A DNA stretch of 34,117 bases from Chara braunii (lineage: Eukaryota; Streptophyta; Charophyceae; Charales; Characeae), in the NCBI GenBank assembly GCA_003427395.1, contig BFEA01000658.1:474252-508368 (forward strand). The letters run 5' to 3'. Below, in pieces: positions 19,116 through 31,462 of the stretch (position 1 is the first letter of the stretch; each line of letters starts with the position of its first letter). The position numbers and the translations under genes are program-made. Below the pieces are notes generated by a model that saw nothing but the letters and a program-made list of their open reading frames with translations, did not search any database and was not told the origin of the DNA.

Positions 19116-20180
19116 GTCGTAGTAGGTTACATTTAAATTCATCATTTTTGTTTCGAGATAATTGTCTTATCCAAGGTTTCACTTTATATGGTTTTATGAT
19201 GAAGGTATTGACTTAAGGATTTAACTAGTTCGTGAAGTTGTAAAGAGTCAGGCGCTTCTGAATGATAGGTGCATTTAGGGGTTAGTGAACGATTGTATAT
19301 TAGGATCTGTCAAAATACAAAGGGGTCTTGGCATTTAACATTTATTTTGAAAAAAACAAGCTTGATATATATATGACATTGTAGCCTTAGAAAACCGATA
19401 ATAACTATATTGTGTGATGAATCTGATGATGTAAATAGATAAATAAAATAAATTGAGTGATACTGTACGTAGTTGCCTTGACAGCTGAGGGGTCAACTAT
19501 TTAGTAGGGATCTAATTAAAATATTATGTTGATGTGATATAGAGTCTGATTGATAGGTTGCTTATTGGAAGTGTAATTTAACTCTTAGAAGGTCATGAGA
19601 TATAAACAATTATTGTTTATTGATAGGGTTGCTTATTGGAAGTGTAATTTAACCCTTAGAAGGTCATGAGACATAAACTGATTATTTCGTCACCCAATTA
19701 GTAACTGACTAATCATTAGGGACGAAGAATAGCAAACGTAATATTAGCTTATCTACTTGAAAAATAGGTATACGTTTGAGATTGTATATGTAGAGTATGA
19801 TAGTGAATCAACTTTAGAAGTCATTACGTGAAGAGTCTAACTATATTTATCTAGTTTTTAAAGTTATATGAATAGACTCAGGTTTTGTCGATTAGTTAAG
19901 TATTGAAAATGGTAGCATGGAAAAACATGAATATGAGATTATTTACTTGAATCACTATCTCCATAATACGATACTCAATATGATCAGAATATGAGAGAGT
20001 CCACTTGAGGGTTATCAAAATTCTCGAATTACAATATTATATAAAGAGTGATGAAATTATTCATTCTCATTATGGTAAATGTGTATGAATGAGTATGACT
20101 GAATGTATGTGGGAATAAATATATTTCAAGTGACGTATGAGTGTACGTCTTGTTCCTTGTTGAGCAAAGTTTGAACTTGT

Positions 20181-20182
<2 letters not shown>
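19116..20182. other. AT-rich region with a short tandem duplication
   Basis: No gene visible. A 70-bp tandem duplication lies at 19551-19690; both copies contain TTGCTTATTGGAAGTG and GAAGGTCATGAGA. Confidence 0.6.

Positions 20183-20247
<65 letters not shown>
20183..20247. repeat. (TA)n microsatellite
   Basis: About 32 TA dinucleotides without interruption. Confidence 0.95.
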
Positions 20248-20249
<2 letters not shown>

Positions 20250-22411
20250 ATCGCTTGATGACTGTTTGTGTCTACCTGGATATATTTATGAATTGCTTTC
20301 TTCAATAAGGATAGACTAATTGTGTACAATTCACGTTCGGCATGGGACCGAAGGTGAATGGAGTGACCAACCTTTGAAGAGAAGAAATTCTCTCAAAAGA
20401 GGCCAGCATGCAGAACCTGTCCTTTAGAGAATTGCAACGTTGATTGATAATTTTGCCTGAAAGGCTTAAAGAGGGTATAATTAACTGCTGTAGGCGGTAG
20501 TGAGACTCACGCCGGAACAATGTTCCTGGTCCATAGTGAGGTGTTGTCATTTTTCCTTGTACAGGAGAGATGACTACACTATCGTCGAATGGGAGGAAGG
20601 TGTTCAAGGCCTTGTTTGAACTCTGACAGTCAGTGAGACGACTACTACTTAGTCTGAGCACGCTTGGAGTGGTAGCCCAAGCGAGGTTCATGCTAGGTGG
20701 GTCCATCACACCCTGACAAGGTATGGTCTTACCAACCGGCCTTTAGATGGATGTGAATGGGGTTGTCTGACTGTGCTCGATGAGGTTAGTTTGGTACAAG
20801 TACTGGAATCGGAGGGAGATGTGGTGAGGCTTACTCCTAGAAGCGGGGCTCGGGATCTGAGATGTTATCCTTTGATTGGACTACACCACCCCTCGACACG
20901 ATATGCCCCTATTAAGACTGAAGGAGTAGTATATTTTATGTCATCTTTGTTGTTGTCATTGTAACTTCACTGTGATTTGTTCTTGTGCAGTCTCAATTAT
21001 AACAATTGTTCTCATGAGGTTACTAGTTGACGTTTGTTTGAATTGGTATGACTGAATACTTTGGTATCGTATGAATTATTATTTATTTTTTTTACAGTCT
21101 CGAACATTTCTTTTACTATCTTGAGTTGTATTCCTTATTCACGGCAGGTGAATGTCATTTACACTGGTATTGTAAAAGTTTCGTGAAAACAGGAGGAAAA
21201 CCCTGCGTACTGTAATGAGTTGTTTATGACATGTTTCTTCATTTGAGATATCAATCTAGATGAGGGAGTGTGTTTCGATTTTATAATTGTCGTCGAAAGG
21301 GTTTAATCTTTTTGGCCAACTTCAACTCAATACTCAGATCTGAGTATTACACGTACATTCGTGCAGTACATTGTCGAAGGCAAAACCTCAGGAGTCAGTA
21401 TGACGGCGACCTAAATTGAGTTTTGAATCTTAGAATTATTCTAGACCCTTAAGTCATTAATATAATTTGGTAGACACGATAAATGTCCTGCTTAGAAAAA
21501 CATCAAAGAGATGTCTTGAATAGGCGCCGCTCATTCCTCTATGGGGTTAGTTTGAGATAAGTCTTTGAGATCCAAACGAGGAACTCACTCGAAATGTTGA
21601 TGTTTTGAAAGATATATTTGCATCGATGGTGACGTGGAAGTTAATATTTTTATTTGAGATATGATCATATGAGACAATTCTGTATATTTTGAAAGATCCC
21701 CGAGACGTGTGTCTGACTGAGCTGTGATCGAGACTTGAAGGACACGATCCCTGAGTGGCAACCTGACGATGGTCCTTGTTCATCCACTGAGTGACAACCT
21801 GACGTTGAAAATTTTATTTTTATGGTTTTGGAATGAACATCGTTCATCCACGAAGTGGCAACCTGACAAGGATGAAAATATTTTTTATGATGATTTTTTT
21901 GGTATATATTGAATTGAACATCGTTCATCCACTTCAGGAGGTCGGTCTGAGGGACTGAAATTACCAAGCCTATGGTGAAAATTTTACATCGTTGGGACGT
22001 AACTCCCAGCGTGGGTTATTGACTAAGTATAACCAGGCAGCGGACCTTTCGATTTTGGCCTGGAGTTGAAACCTGAAGGGTGACCACCCTGATGAAGGAA
22101 TCAACTCAGGTAGTTATCGCAGGGGTCAAATGTAGTCCTTGCAATATGTGAATTTTTTTTATGATAGGATTTACCCGTTATTGCGCAACCAATATGGGCA
22201 CCACCGTTAATATAACAACACGGTGGGTTGCAGATCTGGCCTGATCAACCGGACTGTGGTGGGTTTACACAAAGATCGCGGATCCCTTCGCATTAGACTT
22301 CGGGTGGGACGGTAATATGGTTTTGGTTGAGACCCGTGTCCAAAGGGTCAGATTCTCTGGCTCTTTGGACAACCAACAAGGGTCTGGGAAGAAAGTCTAA
22401 AGGTATGGAAA
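20248..22411. other. No gene seen; short direct repeats
   Basis: A 135-codon minus frame at 20302-20709 is the longest; it has no known motif and could be chance. At 21750-21940 the unit GTTCATCCACTGAGTGGCAA with ACCTGAC recurs about four times at irregular spacing. Confidence 0.5.
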
Positions 22412-22625
22412 GGATGATCATTGACTCTCTTGATAATTTTCACCATTGTAGTACAAATTCAGTATCCCCACCATTGGTTTATTCAGTTTGGTTTGGGAGT
22501 TTCGATATGTGGGCGAACGGATGATCATTGACTCTCTTGATAATTTTCACAGTTGTAGTACAGATTCAGTATCCCCACCATTGGTTCATTCAATTTGGTT
22601 TGGGAGTTTCGGTATGTGGGAGACC
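22412..22625 (+). repeat. 107-bp tandem duplication
   Basis: 22412-22518 and 22519-22625 are near-identical (GGATGATCATTGACTCTC start, GTTTGGGAGTTTCG near the end). Confidence 0.9.
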
Positions 22626-22779
22626 CAGGTTAGACTCCCGGCAATGGTAGGATATATCAAGGGAGGCAATGTGAATCTTGACCGCATCTCAATCCAGGAA
22701 CTTGGATTTGGCTATCCACTTATCAAAGATGCGCCTTATTTTGAGAATGGGATTCACCTTCTCTTCCAAGGAGAAAGAG
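22626..22779 (+). other. Possible exon fragment, unknown product
   Basis: An open frame running through 22488-22913 contains here a protein-like stretch (GGNVNLDRISIQELGFGYP and YFENGIHLLF) followed at 22780 by GTACGTGT after AG, a good splice-donor form. The stretch loosely recalls the N-terminal domain of plant MULE-type transposases, but the likeness is weak. It could equally be chance. Confidence 0.2.
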
Positions 22780-24344
22780 AGGTACGTGTATTGTTTTGTA
22801 TTGTATCATATATCCAGTGGTGTTATCGATCATGTCATATTTTATCAGTTGATTTGGTCATGGGAAATGATATAAAGGGAAATTGTATGAATGATTGTGA
22901 TAAACGTCCCTAGCGACGAAGACGTTGCTTAATAGGGTTTGGGAATACTGTCGGACCAAATACCCCTGCAAGGGTATTTGGCCATGCTTTTGCATTTGAC
23001 ACAACGACGACGTCCGCGACCATGACGGAGTCGGTCTGAACTTAAAAGTGTACGCGTTTTCACGCGACATTTTGAAACGATTTCCTCCATCATTGAGGAC
23101 GAGGCAAATCGATGCGAAAAATTTTGAGAGTATGCGCGCGCGTTGTTATGACGCGCATTGTGATGGTTATAATTGCTAGTAATACCCTCTAACCGAAAAG
23201 GTCGAGGGGGTTGATTGGGTTAATATTATGTCGGGTAAATCTACGTCATACCTTGAGACTTGACTGGTGTTTGTCTACCTACCGGTACCGAGCGTCTAAA
23301 AATGTCAGCTTTTGTCTTATTCTGCTCGGCCTCGAGCACTCGGCACATCTACCTCTGCTTGGTGTGGTACCGACCTACCTGCTGCTTGAGTGTTTACCCC
23401 GCTGCAACCCCGAATGTCACGGTCATATGTAAGTACCGGCCCTTCGGGCATTCCAATCAACTAAGTACCCAGGCTGGTCGCACACACACTCAAGCCGACA
23501 AGCGCTTAAGCAGGCATGCCGACCGGCAAGTGTGCACGCACACAGACTTAGGATTGGGCTCGGGTCACTAGGTGGACCAAGCCCCACTCCTATACTTATA
23601 CCTGGACAACTCCTCTTCTACTTGAAGTAGGAGTTAGCCCAATAGGTTTGGGTGCAAATTATTAAGTGACAGATTAAGGGAACGAGTCCACCTCGCCTCC
23701 GTGCTAGCTCTTTTTTGCCCGAGGCCAGCCCTACGAGGGTCGTTATTTCACAACGCATCCGGTAGGTGGGACTTGAACCCGTGTCTTCACGATTAGAGCA
23801 GAGTAGTTGGTAGTTATAGTTAGATCTTTCTGAGACCCCGTCGCAGTACTGGCACGACAAGTGGAACAACGGGGTAGTTAGCAGATATTCCTTATTTAAA
23901 TCTCATCAGATTTCTTTCTTTTATTTCTCAGATTTATTTATTTATTTATTTATTTATTTTGTTTTATTTTTCCTACGTGATTCTGTATATACAACCAAAT
24001 GTTTTCGATGAATCTGCCATAGATTCAAGGGCGGATTCGTTTGAGTGGGACTGATGACTGCTTTGTCGGGTAAGCTGCGACCGCGGCCTGTTCGGCTCCG
24101 CCAGAAAGAAGGGCAAAGGGGTAGCGGAGCTCGACGAACTCGGACGGTTGCGGGAAGGGTGGAGAGCGAGGACGCGCAGCACACACCACGCGGGGGAGGA
24201 AGGTAATTGCAGCGAGGAAGAAAGGCAACCGCGCGGAGGCAACGCGACTCGGGAAAGAAAGCGGGCGGACAGAAAAGCAAGCGGGGGCGAAGGAGAACGC
24301 ACGAGAAAAGAGAAGATGGCTGCGCAGCAGAAGATGGCGCACGA

Positions 24345-24741
24345 GGAGGAGAAAGAAGAAGAAAGAAGAAGAAATAATAAGAAGGAGAAGAAAGACGAAG
24401 AAATAATAAGAAGGAGAAGAAAGAAGAAGAAATAATAAGAAGGAGAAGAAAGAAGAAGAAGAAGAAGAAGGAGAAACAGTAGAAGGAAGGAGAAGAAGAA
24501 GGAGACGTAGGAGGAAGAAAGGAGAAGTTGGAGGAGAAGAGAAGGGGGTGACGTACCTGAAGCATAGGGAGCAGCGGAGAGGTTGCGCGGCGATAACAGG
24601 AGGAGAATACGCGGAGAAAGAAGAGGATGCCGCGCAAAGGTGAAGAGAGTTGCGTGGGGGAAGAAGAAAACCGCGTGTAGGGAGAATAAAGCTCGAAGAA
24701 CGAGGAGAAGAAGTAGAAGAAGAAGGAGAAGAATAAGAAGA

Positions 24742-24788
<47 letters not shown>

Positions 24789-24791
24789 GAA

Positions 24792-24822
<31 letters not shown>

Positions 24823-24830
24823 AAGAACTA
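24345..24830. repeat. GAA-rich tracts and (AAT)n(AAG)n in block B
   Basis: 24345-24540 is GAA-rich with AATAAGAAGGAG sub-repeats; 24742-24787 is (AAT)n and 24790-24826 (AAG)n. Minus-strand phenylalanine/serine-rich frames are translations of these tracts. Confidence 0.85.
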
Positions 24831-25101
24831 GAAGAAGAAGGAGAAAGGCAAAAGGGAAAAAGGCGACTTACCCATCACGCGGCCGACATGTTTGAACGCG
24901 AGTTTTTGCCAGTCAAGCTCCCCATGCTATGGTCACGGTATGTTGCACATCGTGAAAGATGGGGGGGGCGTCAAGCAGAGCGCGACGACGACGGCGAAGA
25001 AGAGAGTGAAAACGGGTAAGTCTCCTACCCCACGGCTAGCCTAACGCTACTTCCCTCGATAGCATGATAAAAAATCGAATGAATCTAACGCTACACCAGA
25101 A

Positions 25102-25143
25102 TGTGTGTGTATGTGTGTGTGTGTGTGTGTGTGTATGTGTGTG

Positions 25144-25179
<36 letters not shown>

Positions 25180-25327
25180 TGACCGATCGCACGACCGATC
25201 CCAAGCTACTTCATCAAGAAGAGTGAAATCGAGTGAATCAGCCGCTATAAGAAGGGAAAATCTACACTATTACTACGTGTGTGTGCATACGTGTATGAAA
25301 AGAGAGAGAAAGAGAGAGAGAGAGAGG

Positions 25328-25392
<65 letters not shown>

Positions 25393-25795
25393 AGAAGGGG
25401 GTGCATGGTGATCCTTGGGTGCTTGTGGCATCTGTGAGTGGGGGATCGAGGTTGTGAGTGATACGAGAGACATACCTGGTGCTTGAGGCGAACAATATTG
25501 ACCGAGGTCTGCTCGTACTTGGGAAGTTGTTAACGTCATCAGCGGCATTGTAGTCTAGGCTAGATAGGATCTATCATTCGTAGTCTGGGCGCCGAGCGCC
25601 AGATAGGATACCAAGATTGGTTCTTTGTTGATGATGATGAGACTATTCCAGCATTGTTAATTATGCGTTTTTGTTGTGCTCTTATTTGGTGGGACTGGTG
25701 ATGCAATTCTGCTTTTGGTTCGAAGTCACGACTATCTAGTCTCATGTGTATGATGCTGCTTGGTTTCTGAAATTCGCTATCACTCGTTCTCCTTG

Positions 25796-25857
<62 letters not shown>
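25102..25857. repeat. (GT)n, (GA)n and (ATT)n microsatellites in block B
   Basis: (GT)n at 25102-25179, (GA)n at 25299-25386 and (ATT)n at 25797-25857, all longer than in block A. Confidence 0.9.
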
Positions 25858-25861
<4 letters not shown>

Positions 25862-26132
25862 GGTAACTGGCGTTCGGGACAGGCCGAACGCCTGAACCCG
25901 AACGCCCGAACGTATGGGACCCCTTGGGGATGCATTCGGTCGTTCGGGCCGAACGCGAACCCAAAAAAAAAAAAAAAAAAAAAAAANAAAAAAAAAAGGA
26001 TTAAAAAAAATCCGAAACAAAAACTATGTTGCTGAGAGAAAAAAACTAGACAGTTTTTTTTATATAAGAAAAAAAGACCTGGACAACTTCTTTTTGTTTG
26101 CCCACCACCAATAGATGGAGATACTTTTCTTG

Positions 26133-26163
<31 letters not shown>

Positions 26164-26798
26164 AAAGGCAATAAAAAAATCAAAAACAAGATATGTTATG
26201 GAGAAAAATAAATTAAACATTATTTGCCTGAGCATTACATCCGAATTCCTTTCCAAATTTGAAATAAAAATAAAACACAGAAAACAAATACTAATAATAA
26301 AAATAAATAAAAATAAAAAGAGAATTAAATTTAGTGAGTGCGTGAGCATGTTTTCGACACCGCCATCTTTGGTGATTTTTCATTTATTTTTTTTTTCATA
26401 TCTAAATGCCCTGAAAATTTACAGATGTGTACTTCTCATAATACAAAACCCACTAAAAAATTTTCAAAAAATAATAAAATCGTTTAGACCCCGAACTAAA
26501 GTGAAAACAAAAGGTAAAAAGTGAAAAAATACTTGGGCGAGCACGTTTTGACACCGCCATCTTTGGCGATTTTTAGTTCTTATTTGGCTTAGCCAAATGA
26601 CTTCAAAATTTACAGGCATGTGCCTCATATCATAGAGAACTCACAAAAAAACATTTAGAAAAACATAATGATTTTTAGGCCCCAAAATAATTTTTGGCAG
26701 GAGCCGAATCCCGTCGGGTTCGGACCCCGTATGGGACCCCAAACGCCCGTACATACGGAGGTCTGCCTGGGGACCTCCGTACGTACGGGCTGGTGACC
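25862..26798. mobile_element. Palindrome-ended element, CGTTCGG/CGTACGG type, copy 1 (937 bp)
   Basis: The left end GGTAAC is followed by GGCGTTCGG..CCGAACGCC; the right end is an inverted repeat GCCCGTACATACGGAGGTC (26745-26763) with GACCTCCGTACGTACGGGC (26772-26790, one mismatch), then GGTGACC. GGTAAC against GGTCAC gives a 6-bp terminal inverted repeat with one mismatch. The interior is AT-rich with two diverged monomers, each carrying GACACCGCCATCTTTGG and a CCAAATGAC-like or related motif. It sits at the end of an (ATT)n tract. No transposase is visible. An N at 25987 lies in an A-run. Confidence 0.7.
25963..25997. repeat. poly(A) with one N
   Basis: A-run interrupted only by N at 25987, probably an unresolved homopolymer; a second A-run is at 26134-26161. 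Confidence 0.9.
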
Positions 26799-28026
26799 CT
26801 GATTACCTCAATACTCCAGTCCAACAGGCACCCAGTAAGCAGTCACATCTTAGAGGCAAGAGCCACGTCTCATATTAAAGAGTCACATCCCACGAGTAGA
26901 AGGGTAGTCCCTCAGGCAAGAGTCGTGTCCCACAGTCAAAAGTCATGTTCACAAGTGAAAAGTCATGCCTCAAAGGCCCAAGCAGCATCAGACCTACACA
27001 AATTAGGAAAGGTTCCAGGCCTTGACATTCAGAAGCAGACAGGCCGTGGGGATGTGGTACCGGAAACCAATCAGGCCCCAAGAAGCAGAGGCTGGCTAGA
27101 GTCGAAATGCAAGCCAAGACTACAAAAGGACTGACCAGTCTGCCATTCAGGCAGATTACTAATTCGCAAGAAGTACGAAAGTGTTGTTGCACTTGTTCGC
27201 TGTAGTGAAGGGCAAAGCGCTAAAGCCAGAGGGATGCGTAAAGGGAAAGAGAGAGAAGGGAAAGAGAGAAGGGAGAGAGAGAGAAGGGAGAGAGAGGGAG
27301 GGGAAGAAAGAGAGAGGACAAATAGGCATATGCAAACAGTCAGACGAGACAGATAGACAGACAAACAGTCAAAAAGACAGACAGACAGTCAAAAAGACAG
27401 ACAGACAGACCAACAGACAGACAGACAGACCGAGAGTCATACAAACAGACGGACCAAGACACACAGACACGCGGCATACAATAACAGAGACCCAATGACA
27501 CAGTCACACAGTGATGATCACGTAGTGATATTCATACGGTCACATAAGGACAATCACACTGTGACACAGGGACAAAGTGCACAGTGTTACACTGATGCAC
27601 ACTACACAGTGACGAAGTGATAGTCACATTGTGACACACATACACGGACACAGTGACTTGTACACAAGTGACAAACATCACATAGTGACACAGTCACAGA
27701 CAAAGTGACACAGCCACCCACACACAGTGACACAGTCACACACGAAAGTGACTCAGCCACACACACAGTGACACATTCACACACACAATGACACAGTCAC
27801 ACGCAAAGTGCCACAGTCACACATAAAGTGTACAGTGACATGCACAGTACGTAGTGAAAACACGGTCACACCGTGACAGTCACATACATACAGTCACAGT
27901 GACACACACACATACAACGAACATTCACAGATACACAGTCACACAGATGCACGGTGGCACAGATACATTGTGCACAACGATACACACAGCCAGATGTTGT
28001 GACACAGACAGATACAGTGACATACA

Positions 28027-28110
28027 TCTGGTAGCGAACACAGGACCTCATGTGAATCGTACGTGAATCATACGTGAATCGTTTCTCTACTCTGTGATGG
28101 TATAGAGTTG
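28027..28110 (-). other. tRNA-like 3' fragment (SINE-like)
   Basis: The minus strand carries GAGGTCCTGTGTTCGCTACC, a B-box-like end, repeated almost exactly at 28471-28495. Next to it ACGTGAATC is tandemly repeated three times. No full tRNA folds. Confidence 0.3.
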
Positions 28111-28450
28111 GGGATCCTCCATTCCCTCGTATATCCCTGGAGCCTATTCTGGCCTCGCGGAATAGGCCCTGCGGTAAGGTGCAGTATTTTCAGACACCCC
28201 CGACATCCCATATTAAGGAACTGCTATGTCAGCCTAAACCCTAAGCTACGTACTAGGAGGATAGCCAACCCTGAGAATCTATTGACCCTTGGTTGCATGG
28301 TAGTCTGAGAGCTAACAATCCTTTGTTCCCTTGTATATCCCTGGAGCCCGTTCCGGCCCTGCGGTAAGGTGCAGTATCTCTTGACACCCCCGACATCCCG
28401 TACCAAGGAACTGCTACACCAGGCTCAACCCTTGACTACATACAAGGAGA
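28111..28450 (+). repeat. Diverged direct repeat, about 200 bp apart
   Basis: 28111-28260 and 28317-28450 share TATATCCCTGGAGCC, CCTGCGGTAAGGTGCAGTAT, ACACCCCCGACATCCC and AAGGAACTGCTA in the same order; a 14-bp difference accounts for the varying offset. Product unknown. Confidence 0.75.
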
Positions 28451-28470
28451 ATGACCGATCCTAAGTCATG

Positions 28471-28640
28471 ATCTGGTATCAAACACAGGACCTCATGTGA
28501 ATAGTGCAAATGACTTAACCTATTGACCTATACTGCGAAACAGTCTATGACCATGTGCAAGGTTGTGAGGTTTTGAGCCCGCAACCTTACACCATAATGC
28601 GCATTTCGAACCGGGGCTCTAACCACTGAGCGACATCAAA
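28471..28640 (-). other. tRNA/SINE-like sequences with pol III box motifs
   Basis: The minus strand from about 28632 has GCTCAGTGGTTAGAGC, a D-arm/A-box with a perfect 4-bp stem, then GCGGGCTCAAAACC as a T-arm-like end. A hairpin joins AAGGTTG and CAACCTT (28559-28590). Further on is a second unit with TAGGTCAATAGGTTAAG (A-box-like) and TGTTTGATACC (B-box-like). Anticodon arms do not fold cleanly. tRNA-derived SINE remnants are likelier than functional tRNA genes. Confidence 0.35.
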
Positions 28641-31189
28641 CTCTTAGAATAGTTCCTTATCAACAATGTTCATTGAGTACACGTCATTCTGTCTTTACCT
28701 CATTTGGGGGGAATATTGGAGGGAAGTAAATAGCCTAGAGACTGTCAGTGGCACCCAGACACTATCGGCCAACTACCCTTCAATCCTACCTTATCTTGAG
28801 TAAGACGCCCTGTTTTTAATTCTTAATTTTTATTTTTTTAGTCAGCTCATTTAAGTTTATATTAAGGCGTAACTTTGTTTGACTGTTTATTTTCCCTTTT
28901 ATCATTCATATTTCTGTTTTTTTTTTCATCTTTCTTTTCATTCATGTATTGTCTACATCACTCTTGTTTCCTTTCTCCACCATCTAGTTTGAGCTCGTAT
29001 GAAGCGTTTAAGCTTCTACAACTCCATGTGTATTTTTCTAAAGATATTTACATGAATTAGTAGTTTATAGTTTTATACAAAAAATAGTATATCGGATAAT
29101 TTTATTCCTCTACTTTTTTTCCTGCATCTTTTTTTTTTTTTCTCTTTGTTCCTTCATCGTTTTCTTTATATTTTGACTTTTCTTTCCGGTAACCTCATTC
29201 TACTTTTTTCTTAATCATAAATTTATTATATGTTAAAATAAGATTGAAATAGACGTTAGACCTCGTAGTTCTACCTAGAGTGGTTAGAGTCATTATCTGA
29301 TTTCTTGTATGTTGACAAATGCATTTCATGCCCCATCGACAAAATAAACCCCAACCGCTTGCTGAATTCCTTAGTAAAATAATTTTCACAATACTCGTCA
29401 TCCTAGCATGTAAATAAGGTTTTTTTTTTTTTTCATTTAAGAAAATTTTGACATTTAACCTCTTCAACAAATTATGTTTCATTAGGTAAGAAAGTGCTCA
29501 TAGTATATAATGAATATTCTTAGGTCTTTCATTCTTTCTACCAACAACAAAAACTCATTATTACCAAACTATCTAGGTTACAAGAGTGACCTAATTTATC
29601 TTTTTTTTTTTTTTTTTTTTTAATTTGGTAAAAAATTACGATGTGATATTGGGGCAAAAGTTGTTCGATTTATGTTTCTGCATAACTTAGTTTTTTTTTC
29701 GGATTTTTTTTTTTTTTTTAATCTTCCGTGGTCTTTGTACGGTCGGGCCACCCGGGAAAACAGGGTGATCTGGGCAGCCCAACTAGTAGCCTAGCAAACT
29801 ATAAAATTTATATTATCTAAGTTGCTTGGTGAACGAAATAAATATGAAAAGTATGATGCAGCGGTCTTGAAAACGATTAATCGATATTAGTTCAGTTATT
29901 AAAAGTTACATTGAACTCTAACTTTTATCACATATTTCCCTTCGCCTCAACAATTGACCCTCTCTCTAAGCTATTATACTATTTTGCCGTAATTTTTTTT
30001 ATTTTTATAATTTGTTTTTTTGACTCGCTTACAAATTACAATTTTAATTTTGTTCAATTTTGGATTTTACTAAAACATAACAATGTTTTTTATGACGGTT
30101 AAATTGATTCTCTATGTCCTAGGGTCTAACGTTAGTTAAGGTCGATTCGGGTGAGATGGACACAATCCCGACAACATGTTGAGCATTGTTGATAGTACAT
30201 ATAGAGAGCTTGAGCAACTTCTATCTCTATTTTTTTTTTTTCATTTTTTATTGATGGGCAATAATAGTTTTTTCTCATATTATGGTAAGAAACTGGTTTG
30301 ATGTCATGATGGTTCCGCTTCCATTTTCCCTTGCTTATTTGGCTCGAGCATAAATATTGGGTACTTCTTCAAAAATCTCGAAAATACAAAATGAAGATTC
30401 AAGAAGAACGTGTAATATGTTTGACCTTTGCAATAACTTTTTTTTTATTATTCCTTCTTATCACTCGAAGGAGGTTGGATAGGCCAAAGACCACCTTTAG
30501 ACTACGTCAGGAGGAAGTGTTGAGCCAACCATTACTTTAATATACGTTAATTATGAACTCCACCAACAATGTATTCTTAGTTATATGAAACTAGAGTTGG
30601 AAAGGGTGGGTGGGTGAAGCATGGGGTAGTATAGACTAAGTCAACTTGAGAATATGTGGAAATGAGATTATTTCATTATTTGTTGCTAGTAGTATATCCT
30701 GAGAGAAGATCATATGTTCTTAGAACGGATTAAGCGAGATCATAATATCTTAGATCATACGACAAAGAGGATTAACGAGGTAAGGGAGACAATAATATTG
30801 GTGGAATTATTTGATGTAGTGAAAAGTGACAATTTCGTGAAAAGTAACCCTGTTTCTGATTATCGGGCTCTTAAAGTGTCTACTTTCATAATAAGAGTAA
30901 TGAGTAAGGCAAATAATCTTCGGTTTATTACGCGGACTCACATATTGAATAGGCCATCAAGAATGTTTGGTTTATTACGTGGACTCACATGTTGATTACA
31001 CGAACCTTGATGAGTAGAAATGGGTTAGAGGGAAGGGATATAAATTCAGTCGCTCGTAGTTCAGGCACTGTTGTTTATATTTCCCCCCTCTCGTTGTTTA
31101 GAAATTACTAGAATATGTCATCAAATTTTGCCTCATTGTAATGACAGATTGTACATAAATGTCTTACAATCAGGCTTAAACCAACGTTG
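28641..31189. other. AT-rich region, no gene seen
   Basis: T-rich tracts (29130-29145, 29600-29621, 29710-29723, 30231-30245) and short frames only. The longest (30714-30995, 93 codons) has no recognised motif. Confidence 0.5.
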
Positions 31190-31462
31190 CATAACGTACA
31201 CGTACGGGGCCTTTCCATATGAAACATACAAGTAATATCTGTATGGGATTTGTACGGGAACCTGTACGTCTTGTACGCCCCCGAACGGAAAAAAAAAAGT
31301 CATGAAAAAACTCGAAAAAATAATATGTGATGCAAAAACACAAAATAAGCAATATTTGTCTGAGCATTATCTCCTGATTCTTATTAGAATTTTAAGGGGA
31401 AAAAAAAAAAAACCTCGTACGGGGCCCCTAACGTACAAGTAGCGTACGAGTACAAGAGAACG
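31190..31462. mobile_element. Palindrome-ended element, CGTACGG type (about 270 bp)
   Basis: Both ends are rich in CGTACGGGG and its complement (ACACGTACGGGGCC at the left; CTCGTACGGGGCCCC and GCGTACGAGTAC at the right). The core at 31321-31385 (ATATGTGATG.., AGCAATATTTGTCTGAGCAT) matches the cores of the other palindrome-ended elements. Exact ends are uncertain. Confidence 0.5.

Larger units (their letters stand above)
22947..28026 (+). repeat. Large duplicated block, copy B, with inserted element
   Basis: This is the second copy of 9525-13586, in direct orientation. It opens with CCAAATACCC (22956-22965) pairing perfectly with GGGTATTTGG (22972-22981) and keeps every landmark of copy A in order. 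It differs by longer GT, GA, ATT and AAT tracts, and by a 937-bp palindrome-ended element (25862-26798) that replaces about 130 bp present in copy A after the (ATT)n. The right junction is at CAGTGACATAC (28015-28025). No coding domain is visible. Confidence 0.8.

Noticed and set aside
20302-20709. 135-codon minus-strand ORF as a host gene
   Set aside because: No known domain and no splice or promoter context; length is compatible with chance.
25914-26114. Lysine-rich ORFs in the palindrome-ended elements
   Set aside because: They translate poly(A) runs and GC-rich palindromes and are not conserved in frame between the copies.
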